A stretch of DNA of 16,670 nt from Candidatus Bathyarchaeota archaeon (GTDB lineage: Archaea > Thermoproteota > Bathyarchaeia > TCS64). Below, one piece after another: positions 6,628 through 12,934 of this stretch (position 1 is the first letter of the stretch; each line of letters begins with the position of its first letter). Both the position numbers and the translations under genes were made by a program. A model generated the notes under the pieces. That model did no database searches, was not told the DNA's origin, and worked only from the letters and a program-made list of their open reading frames with translations. Where the stretch lies: NCBI GenBank assembly GCA_030669135.1, contig DAOVEE010000018.1, positions 1 to 16,670 of the forward strand, written 5' to 3'.

Positions 6628-7122
6628 ATGTCGTGGATAAACGACGACTTCGACAAGATAATCGAGAGGATGTTCAAACGGTTCGGGAATGACCCGACCA
6701 TAGACCCGAACGACCCAAACGTCAAGACGTGGAGCTACGGCTACACGATGTCAATGGGGCCGGACGGCAAGCCAGTCGTCAGTGAGTTCGGCACCGGGCT
6801 CCCCCAGACCGGGTTCACCCTAGAGGAGCCCACTAAGATGGAGACCCTGAGCCAGGTAGACGTAGACAGGGAGAACGGTCGAGTAAGGCTCCTCGTCGAG
6901 ATGCCCGGCGTCACAAAGGAGTCCATCAAGATCAAGGCGACGGATAACCGTGTAAGGATATCCGCGGGAAACGAGACCAAGGACTACGACGCCGAGATAC
7001 CCCTCGACGCGGAGGTGGACCCCGACTCGGCCAAAGCCACCTACAACAACGGCGTGCTCGACCTCACCTTCAAACTGGTCAAGGCACCCGAGGACGATGG
7101 AGTCGACGTCAACATAGAGTAA
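6628..7122 (+). CDS. hsp20: Small heat shock protein, Hsp20/alpha-crystallin family
   Basis: An ATP-independent holdase of 164 residues that keeps unfolding proteins soluble in the cytoplasm. The N-terminal arm (1-70) starts with an amphipathic helix and has a YGYTMSMGPDGKPVVSEFG block common in archaeal members. The alpha-crystallin domain spans about 73-152, with VEMPGV (90-95) and the conserved AxxxNGVL-type block ATYNNGVL (137-144). The C-terminal VNI (161-163) matches the I-x-I/V motif that docks subunits into oligomers. It is the first gene of an operon: cdc48 begins 16 bp after its stop. This order links client holding to ATP-driven unfolding. Regulation probably acts through the inverted repeat at 6554-6577. 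Confidence 0.92.
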   Translation: MSWINDDFDKIIERMFKRFGNDPTIDPNDPNVKTWSYGYTMSMGPDGKPVVSEFGTGLPQTGFTLEEPTKMETLSQVDVDRENGRVRLLVEMPGVTKESIKIKATDNRVRISAGNETKDYDAEIPLDAEVDPDSAKATYNNGVLDLTFKLVKAPEDDGVDVNIE

Positions 7123-7138
7123 ACGAGGAGGAACATTC

Positions 7139-9328
7139 ATGGAGAAAATCACTCTAAGAGTAGCAGAGGCTCCGCCGAACCTAGTCGGCAGGGGCATAGC
7201 CGTGCTGGACCCCAAGGTCATGGAAGACCAGGGGTGGCAGAGCGGCGACGTAGTGGAGATAACTGGGGCACGCAAGGCTTACGCCAAGGTGTGGCCCGGC
7301 CAGACAGTCGAGTATGGCCGTGGATTAATCAGGATCGACGGCTTAACACGGAACAACTCAGGAGTAGGCATTGACGACAGGGTCGAGGTCAGACGCGTAG
7401 AGTCACGGCAGGCGTCTAGGCTTACCCTGTACCCCACCGAGCCTCTCCGCATCGTCGGAGGGGAGAGGTACTTGGCCCAGCTGCTTGAGGGCAGGGTCGT
7501 CAGCCAGGGCTCCGTCATCACCATAAACATTATGGGCAGGAGGGTCGACCTCGTCGTCACCCAGGCCCAGCCTAGAGCCGACGCAGTCATAGTCAGCCAG
7601 GGCACCCAGATAGTCTTCACAGACAAGGCGCCCCGCCAGTCCTTGGGCAACATATCCAAGGTCACATACGAGGATATCGGCGGCTTGGACAGGGAGATCG
7701 CCAAGATCAGGGAGATGATAGAGCTCCCGCTTAAGCACCCAGAACTCTTCGAGCGCCTCGGCGTAGAGGCCCCAAAAGGCGTGCTGCTGCACGGCCCCCC
7801 AGGCACAGGTAAGACGCTGCTGGCGAAGGCTGTGGCTAACGAGACCAACGCCAGCTTCTACCACATCGGCGGCCCCGAGATTATGAGCAAGTTCTACGGC
7901 GAATCCGAGGAGCGGCTCCGGGAGATATTTAAGGAGGCCCAGGAGAACGCGCCCAGCATCATTTTCATCGACGAGATAGACAGCATAGCCCCCAAACGCG
8001 AGGAGGTGAGCGGCGACGTCGAGAAACGCATCGTCTCGCAGCTCCTCACTATCATGGACGGCCTCGAGAGCCGCGGAAAGATCGTGGTAATCGGCGCCAC
8101 CAACCGAGTCAACGCGCTGGACCCGGCGCTCCGCCGCCCCGGCCGCTTCGACAGGGAGATCGAGATAGAGCTCCCCGACAGGAAAGGCAGGCTCCAGATA
8201 CTACAGATACACACCCGCGGCATGCCGGTCTCTGAGGACGTGGAGCCGCAGGACATCGCGGACAGGACCCACGGCTTCGTGGGCGCCGACATGGAGGCCC
8301 TCGTCAAGGAGGCGGCCATGGGTGCGCTCAGGAGGGTGCTCCCAGAGATAAACCTCGAGGAGAGCAGCGTCCCCGCCGAGATACTGGACAAGATCAACGT
8401 CACAATGAAGGACTTCGAGGACGCCCTCAGGGAGGTGCCCCCGAGCATCATGAGGGAGGTCCTCGTGGAGAGCCCCAACGTCCACTGGGACGACGTCGGA
8501 GGCCTGGAGGAGACCAAGAAGGAGCTGAGGGAGGCGATAGAGTGGCCCCTCAAGTACAGGGCCATCTTCACCCACGCCTCCGTTGAGCCCCCGAAGGGCA
8601 TTATGCTTTACGGCCCACCTGGCACTGGCAAGACCCTCGTCGCAAAGGCGGTGGCCACTGAGAGCGGAGTAAACTTCATCAGCGTCAAGGGCCCGGAGCT
8701 CCTCTCCAAGTGGGTGGGCGAGTCCGAGCGCGGCGTACGGGAGGTGTTCAGGAAGGCCCGGCAGGCGGCGCCCTGCATTGTCTTCTTCGACGAGGTGGAC
8801 AGCGTCGTGCCGCCGAGGGGCAGGGACATGGGCACCAACGTCACGGAGCGCGTCGTCAGCCAGATACTCACCGAGCTGGACGGCCTCGACACTCTTAAGG
8901 ACGTGGTGGTCATAGCGGCCACAAACCGCCCCGACATGGTGGACCCGGCGCTGATGCGGCCTGGCAGGATAGACAGGCTACTCTACATACCCAGTCCAGA
9001 CCTGGAGGCTCGCAAAGAGATCATCAAGATACATACCCGAGGCAAGCCTCTCGTCGATGACGTAGACATGGATGAGCTCGCGGAGCAGATGGAGAACTAC
9101 AGCGGCGCAGACATCGCTGCTGTGTGCAGCGCGGCAAGCATGGCGGCCATCAACGAGCACCTAACGAAGTACATGGACCCCAAGGAGGCCGAGGAGCACA
9201 AGGACGAGCTGGAGATAACCATGGGACACTTCGACGCGGCCTTCCAGAAGGTGAAGACCAGCAGCTACCAGAAGGCCACCATCTACTGGGACAGCCAGAA
9301 GAACGCCCCGTCCACCAACATCATTTAG
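7139..9328 (+). CDS. cdc48: Cdc48/VAT-type AAA+ ATPase (VCP/p97 homologue)
   Basis: A two-ring hexameric unfoldase of 729 residues that extracts or unfolds proteins, often for the proteasome. The N-terminal substrate-binding domain (1-170: double-psi barrel plus four-stranded barrel) is followed by D1 and D2. D1 has Walker A GPPGTGKT (219-226), Walker B IIFIDE (274-279) and the arginine-finger block RRPGRFDRE (from 332). D2 has Walker A GPPGTGKT (492-499), Walker B IVFFDE (547-552) and RPGRIDR in its second region of homology. Both rings keep all nucleotide-hydrolysis residues, so both should be active. A strong ribosome binding site GAGGAGG (7125-7131) lies 7 nt before ATG 7139. The gene follows hsp20 in one operon. 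The C-terminus ends STNII and has no hydrophobic-Tyr-X tail of the kind that opens the proteasome gate. Confidence 0.97.
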   Translation: MEKITLRVAEAPPNLVGRGIAVLDPKVMEDQGWQSGDVVEITGARKAYAKVWPGQTVEYGRGLIRIDGLTRNNSGVGIDDRVEVRRVESRQASRLTLYPTEPLRIVGGERYLAQLLEGRVVSQGSVITINIMGRRVDLVVTQAQPRADAVIVSQGTQIVFTDKAPRQSLGNISKVTYEDIGGLDREIAKIREMIELPLKHPELFERLGVEAPKGVLLHGPPGTGKTLLAKAVANETNASFYHIGGPEIMSKFYGESEERLREIFKEAQENAPSIIFIDEIDSIAPKREEVSGDVEKRIVSQLLTIMDGLESRGKIVVIGATNRVNALDPALRRPGRFDREIEIELPDRKGRLQILQIHTRGMPVSEDVEPQDIADRTHGFVGADMEALVKEAAMGALRRVLPEINLEESSVPAEILDKINVTMKDFEDALREVPPSIMREVLVESPNVHWDDVGGLEETKKELREAIEWPLKYRAIFTHASVEPPKGIMLYGPPGTGKTLVAKAVATESGVNFISVKGPELLSKWVGESERGVREVFRKARQAAPCIVFFDEVDSVVPPRGRDMGTNVTERVVSQILTELDGLDTLKDVVVIAATNRPDMVDPALMRPGRIDRLLYIPSPDLEARKEIIKIHTRGKPLVDDVDMDELAEQMENYSGADIAAVCSAASMAAINEHLTKYMDPKEAEEHKDELEITMGHFDAAFQKVKTSSYQKATIYWDSQKNAPSTNII

Positions 9329-9329
9329 C

Positions 9330-9346
9330 CTATTTTTAATTAAATC
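9330..9346 (+). terminator. T-rich putative terminator after cdc48
   Basis: The stretch starting 2 nt after the cdc48 stop reads CTATTTTTAATTAAATC and includes a run of five T. Archaeal transcription usually ends at U-rich tracts without a strict hairpin. The 66-bp gap makes termination here plausible, but read-through into infB is also possible. Confidence 0.35.
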
Positions 9347-9351
9347 CGTAA

Positions 9352-9380
9352 ACTGAGATATGTATATTAATCGTCTCAGT
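9352..9380. promoter_or_regulatory. 7+7 inverted repeat bracketing the TATA box of the aIF5B gene
   Basis: ACTGAGA (9352-9358) and TCTCAGT (9374-9380) are perfect complements 15 nt apart. Between them lies TATATTAA (9363-9370), centred about 28 nt before GTG 9395. The repeat could be an operator over the core promoter, or a hairpin in read-through RNA from cdc48. Confidence 0.4.
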
Positions 9381-9394
9381 ATTCATAGAGCCGG

Positions 9395-11182
9395 GTGTTC
9401 AATGTGCCGATGAGACAGCCGATAGTCTGCATGCTGGGCCACGTAGACACGGGCAAGACTAGCCTCCTCGACAAGATCAGGGGAACAGCCGTGCAGGCAA
9501 GGGAGGCAGGCGGACTCACCCAGCAGATCGGCGCCAGCTACTTCCCCTTCGACACGCTCGTCGCGATAACCCAGCAGCTGATGCAGAACGTCAACTTCAA
9601 CGTCAAGGTACCCGGACTCTTGGTAGTGGACACCCCGGGGCATGAGGCCTTCGCCAACCTGAGAAGCAGGGGAGGCAGCGTAGCCGACATCGCCATCCTG
9701 GTGGTCGACGCGATGCACGGATTCGAGAACCAGACCTATGAATCCTTAAGCATCCTCAAGTCAAGGAAGGTGCCCTTCATAGTCGCAGCCAACAAGATCG
9801 ACAGGATCGATGGCTGGGTCTCAGAGGAAAACAGGCCGTTCATGAAGTCATACAACGCCCAGTCAAAATGGGTGAAGGAAGACCTCGACAACAGGATCTA
9901 CCTCATGATGGGAACCCTCAGCCGGGAGGGCTTCAGCAGCGAGCGCTTCGACAGGGTCAGGGACTTCACCAAGAACGTCGCCATAGTCCCCGTCAGCGCC
10001 AAGACTGGGGAGGGTATCGGGGAGCTTCTCGCCGTCCTCATCGGCCTCACCCAGCAGTTCCTCGAGCAGAAGCTCCAAGTCATAGAAGGCCCAGCCATAG
10101 GCACCGTCTTAGAGGTGCGGGAGGAGGTGGGCCTGGGTACCACACTCAACGCGATAATCTACGACGGCACCCTGAACGCCGACGACACGATAGTAATCGG
10201 TGGCAAAGAGGGGCCGATAACGACCAAGATCAGGGCCATACTTGTGCCCCAGCCCCTTGACGAGATCAGGGACCCCCGCAAGAAGTTCAACAGCATCAGC
10301 GAGGCCCACGCGGCCTCGGGAATCAAGATAGCGGCGCCCGACATAGACGACGCGATCCCCGGGTCGGCCCTCCTCGCCGTCGGCGGCGACATGACCCTGA
10401 AGAGGGCCGTTGAGGAGGTGGCTTCCGAGATGGAGCGTCTCAGGGTCCAGACCGAAAACGTGGGCATCATATTGAAGACGGACACCCTGGGCAGCCTGGA
10501 GGCTATTGTTGAGAGCCTCAGGCAGAAGGAGGTCCCCATAAGGATAGCCGACATAGGCGACGTGAGCCGCAGAGATGTCGTCGAGGCTATGAGCGTCAAA
10601 TACGAGGAGCCCCTCTACGGCGCCATCCTCGCATTCAACGTAAAGATCCTCCCAGACGCCGAGAGGGAGGCTCACGACAACAAGATCCAGGTCTTCTGGA
10701 ACGACATCATCTACAACCTCATGGACGATTATGTCCGATGGATGGAGGAGGAGCGTGAGGCGAAGGCCCGCAAGGAGTTCGACGTGCTCGTCAAGCCGGG
10801 AAAGATCGAGATCATGGACGGCTATGTATTCAGGAGGGCCAAGCCCGCGATCTTCGGCGCCAAGGTCCTAGGCGGCCAAATAACGCCCAACGTCAACATG
10901 ATCAACGTCGAGGGCAGCAGGATCGGGAGGATCAGCCAGATCCAGGACAGGGGTGAGGCTATTTCGCGGGCCGACGAGGGCCAAGAGGTCGCCGTGGCCA
11001 TGCCTCAACCCATCGTAGGTAGACATATTAAAGAGCGTGATGTCCTGTATGTCGACATCCCGGAGCGGCACGCCAAGCAGCTCCGCACCAAGTTCGCGGG
11101 CAGGCTCACCGAGAAACAGGCGGAAGCCTTAAAAGAACTCGTCGAGTTGAAGCGGAAGACAGACGTGCTCTGGGCAGTATAG
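9395..11182 (+). CDS. infB: Translation initiation factor aIF5B (IF2 homologue)
   Basis: A GTPase of 595 residues that promotes ribosomal subunit joining and initiator tRNA placement. G-domain motifs are complete: G1 GHVDTGKT (15-22), G2 region GGLTQQIGA (39-47), G3 DTPGHEAF (79-86), G4 NKID (133-136) and G5 SAKTGEG. Domains II, III and IV follow, with LVKPGKIEIMDGYVF starting the C-terminal barrel. Length is that of archaeal aIF5B, without the long eukaryotic N-terminal extension. The start is uncertain. GTG 9395 sits 28 nt after a TATA box as for a leaderless mRNA. GTG 9404 and ATG 9410 (MRQPIVCMLGHVD) are alternatives, the last being closest to the usual family start. The S6e gene follows after 11 bp, so the two are probably one operon. 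Confidence 0.96.
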   Translation: MFNVPMRQPIVCMLGHVDTGKTSLLDKIRGTAVQAREAGGLTQQIGASYFPFDTLVAITQQLMQNVNFNVKVPGLLVVDTPGHEAFANLRSRGGSVADIAILVVDAMHGFENQTYESLSILKSRKVPFIVAANKIDRIDGWVSEENRPFMKSYNAQSKWVKEDLDNRIYLMMGTLSREGFSSERFDRVRDFTKNVAIVPVSAKTGEGIGELLAVLIGLTQQFLEQKLQVIEGPAIGTVLEVREEVGLGTTLNAIIYDGTLNADDTIVIGGKEGPITTKIRAILVPQPLDEIRDPRKKFNSISEAHAASGIKIAAPDIDDAIPGSALLAVGGDMTLKRAVEEVASEMERLRVQTENVGIILKTDTLGSLEAIVESLRQKEVPIRIADIGDVSRRDVVEAMSVKYEEPLYGAILAFNVKILPDAEREAHDNKIQVFWNDIIYNLMDDYVRWMEEEREAKARKEFDVLVKPGKIEIMDGYVFRRAKPAIFGAKVLGGQITPNVNMINVEGSRIGRISQIQDRGEAISRADEGQEVAVAMPQPIVGRHIKERDVLYVDIPERHAKQLRTKFAGRLTEKQAEALKELVELKRKTDVLWAV

Positions 11183-11193
11183 GAGAAGTAATA

Positions 11194-11604
11194 ATGCCGG
11201 TACTCATCGTCTCAAACCCCGTCGACGGGACAAGCCAGAGGGTCGAGCTCGACGACCAGCAGCTACGGGCCCTCTACGGCACAAGGATAGGGCAGGTAGT
11301 CGAAGGAGCCGTGGCGGGGATGCAGGGATACAAGATAAAGCTCACCGGGGGCACAGACAAGGACGGCATCCCCATGCGCCCCGACGTCCACGGAAGCGCC
11401 AAGGCGAGGGTGGTCCTCAGCGGAGGCGTTGGCTACAAACCCAAGAACAAGGGGGATAAGAAACGCAAGGTTGTACGCGGCAACACCGTGAGCACGGAGA
11501 CCACCTTCCTCAACTTCACCATAGTCGAGGCCCCCAAAGGAAGGAAAAAAGCAGAGAAGGAGCCAGCGGAAGCCGAGGCCCCTGCCGAGGAAAAAACCGA
11601 GTAG
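11194..11604 (+). CDS. rps6e: 30S ribosomal protein S6e
   Basis: Small-subunit protein of 136 residues, close to the usual archaeal length. The S6e core is clear: KLTGGTDKDGIPMRPDVHG (50-68), then SGGVGYKP and GDKKRKVVRGNTVS, which binds rRNA. The last 24 residues form a charged tail rich in Lys, Glu and Ala (KGRKKAEKEPAEAEAPAEE), poorly conserved and probably flexible. The ribosome binding site GGAG (11182-11185) starts within the stop codon of infB and lies 8 nt before ATG 11194, so the two genes are likely translated from one mRNA. It ends 8 bp before the convergent regulator gene. Confidence 0.96.
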   Translation: MPVLIVSNPVDGTSQRVELDDQQLRALYGTRIGQVVEGAVAGMQGYKIKLTGGTDKDGIPMRPDVHGSAKARVVLSGGVGYKPKNKGDKKRKVVRGNTVSTETTFLNFTIVEAPKGRKKAEKEPAEAEAPAEEKTE

Positions 11605-11612
11605 CTCTACCT

Positions 11613-12191
11613 TTAACTCTCTTCTGATTTACCCGAGAGCAGCTGTTTCAGATCTTCTTCGCCCTCGCTGTAGCCAGAAGCTATGACGGCGTCGCCAGGC
11701 AAAAGCACAGTGTTGGGTCTGGGCTTCATCCATCTCTCTCCGCGCCTGATGTAGAGAATCCACATCCCTGTCTCGTCTGCTATCCTCGCCTCCTTCAACG
11801 ACTTACCCGCCACGGGTGAGTCCTCCGACACCGTCACCCTCTCCACCGTCTCCTCGGCGTCCTGGATGACCATCTGGAGTATGGGGTGAGGCTCGATGCC
11901 CCTGAGCACCACCTCCGCGATCTCGGACGCGGCATCGGCGATTCGCTCAGTCACGTTGCCCATCCGGAAGATGCCTAGGAGGTCACGCGGGTCCACCTCC
12001 TCGTCTGTTCTGGACAGGACTCTACACTGGAACTCGATGTGAAGGCTGTCCATCTCCTCCTCGAGGGACTGGACCTCCTCGGCGAGGTACCTGTTGTTGA
12101 GCAGCACCGCAGAGTAGGCGAGGTCCATCATCATCTCGCTGGTGTTCTTCAGTTTCACGAGGTCGCTGGTGATCCGCTCCCAGTGACGCAT
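11613..12191 (-). CDS. PhoU/TrkA-C domain protein, copy 2 (cation-transport regulator)
   Basis: A 192-residue cytoplasmic protein. Residues 8-98 are a PhoU-like helical bundle containing NTSEMMMDLAYSAVLLNNRYLAEEV. Residues about 108-186 form a TrkA-C (RCK-C) ligand-binding domain with VTVSEDSPVAGKSLKEARI, WILYIRRGERWMKPRPNTVLLPGDAVIASG. RCK-C domains regulate potassium channels and Trk/Ktr or other cation transporters, and archaeal PhoU-TrkA-C proteins are often encoded beside such transporters. The frame extends upstream to 12293, but that part overlaps the preceding paralogue and reads as Arg-rich out-of-frame sequence. ATG 12191 gives a normal PhoU start and lies 7 nt after the stop of the upstream gene, with GTGAGG as a weak binding site. 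It is paralogous to the gene just upstream. Confidence 0.85.
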   Translation of the reverse strand: MRHWERITSDLVKLKNTSEMMMDLAYSAVLLNNRYLAEEVQSLEEEMDSLHIEFQCRVLSRTDEEVDPRDLLGIFRMGNVTERIADAASEIAEVVLRGIEPHPILQMVIQDAEETVERVTVSEDSPVAGKSLKEARIADETGMWILYIRRGERWMKPRPNTVLLPGDAVIASGYSEGEEDLKQLLSGKSEES

Positions 12192-12198
12192 GTCGGCC

Positions 12199-12801
12199 TC
12201 ACTCAAGGGTGTCCACCTCCCCCTGCGCGGCCTTGACCATCGTCTTGAGCCCCTCGTCCGTGCCCCTGGCCACGAGCACGTCCTCCGGCACAAGTATCTC
12301 CTTGTCGGGGTTTATGTGCCAGTGCATGCCCCGCCTTATGGCTATTATGTCCACGCCCACCTCGGCGGCGAGGTCGAGGTCATCCACCGTCTTGCCAGCG
12401 AGGATGGAGTCCTCGGAGAGAACCACGCTCGCCAAGTGCTCCTCGGCTCTCTGGAAAACCTCGCGGACCACGGGGTGCACCCCGATGCCGTGGATAACGA
12501 GGCTCGCTATGTCCGCGGCCGCGTCGCTGATGGCGTTGGTGAGGCTCCCCACCTTCGCAACGCCCGCCAGGGTCTCGGCGTCGTACTTATCCCTAGCCGC
12601 GAGCATAAGGTTCATGTTCAGCAGGTAAACGAGGTCGTCGATCTTGGACTCGAGCCCCATTACCTCCTTGGCCAGCTCCCTGTTGTGGAAGAGGGCCGCC
12701 GAGTAGGCGAGGTCGATCATGAGCTCGGAGATATCCTTCATCTGTATGAGGGTCTCACGTACCGGGGCGGGCCTATACTCTGTCTTCTTTACCTTGATCA
12801 T
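12199..12801 (-). CDS. PhoU/TrkA-C domain protein, copy 1 (cation-transport regulator)
   Basis: A 200-residue cytoplasmic protein with the same architecture as its downstream neighbour. A PhoU-like bundle (about 15-108) contains DISELMIDLAYSAALFHNRELAKEVMGLE, and a TrkA-C/RCK-C domain (118-195) contains VVLSEDSILAGKTVDDLDL, IIAIRRGMHWHINPDKEILVPEDVLVARG. The two proteins align along their length, including a shared SEDS(I/P)xAGK block and the IRRGxxW turn, so they are an ancient tandem duplication. They may form a heteromer. The likely role is sensing a nucleotide or ion and gating a potassium or divalent-cation transporter, but no transporter gene adjoins them here. A TATA-like ATTATTGATT (12852-12861) and GTGATC about 20 nt before the ATG suggest a leadered mRNA separate from aglB. 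Confidence 0.86.
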   Translation of the reverse strand: MIKVKKTEYRPAPVRETLIQMKDISELMIDLAYSAALFHNRELAKEVMGLESKIDDLVYLLNMNLMLAARDKYDAETLAGVAKVGSLTNAISDAAADIASLVIHGIGVHPVVREVFQRAEEHLASVVLSEDSILAGKTVDDLDLAAEVGVDIIAIRRGMHWHINPDKEILVPEDVLVARGTDEGLKTMVKAAQGEVDTLE

Positions 12802-12851
12802 AGAAGCGGCTCAACCTGATCACTGGCGGCATCTAGCGACGGCACCCAACG

Positions 12852-12861
12852 AATCAATAAT
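12852..12861 (-). promoter_or_regulatory. Weak putative TATA box of the PhoU/TrkA-C operon
   Basis: Minus-strand ATTATTGATT is the most A/T-rich stretch near the start, about 55 nt before ATG 12801. This would give a leader of about 27 nt carrying the GTGATCAGG anti-SD match. The 133-bp gap after aglB otherwise holds only a CCCTAGGG palindrome at 12909-12916, of no clear role. Confidence 0.3.
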
Positions 12862-12934
12862 GCAATCCGAGGACCGTTCTTAACCTTTCTGGTTTACGAA
12901 CGTAGGATCCCTAGGGTGATAATGGAATATACGG

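Noticed and set aside
7279..8601. Long minus-strand open frames (up to 235 codons) opposite cdc48
   Set aside because: The plus strand encodes a fully conserved AAA ATPase here. The antisense frames are low-complexity Ser/Leu/Pro-rich products of the GC-rich codon bias.
9439..9460. His-to-Thr change in the aIF5B P-loop as a possible inactivating mutation
   Set aside because: The same GHVDTGKT is found in eukaryotic eIF5B, so it is a lineage variant and not a defect.
12192..12293. N-terminal extension of the second PhoU/TrkA-C gene
   Set aside because: It overlaps the end of the upstream paralogue and reads as Arg/Trp-rich out-of-frame sequence. ATG 12191 after the upstream stop is the natural start.
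12190..12819. Plus-strand 209-codon frame opposite the two PhoU/TrkA-C genes
   Set aside because: The minus strand gives two paralogous proteins of a known architecture. The plus frame is His/Val/Leu-rich with no family resemblance.
12909..12916. CCCTAGGG palindrome between aglB and the PhoU/TrkA-C operon
   Set aside because: Eight-base palindromes of this kind occur often by chance, and it is not placed against any promoter element.
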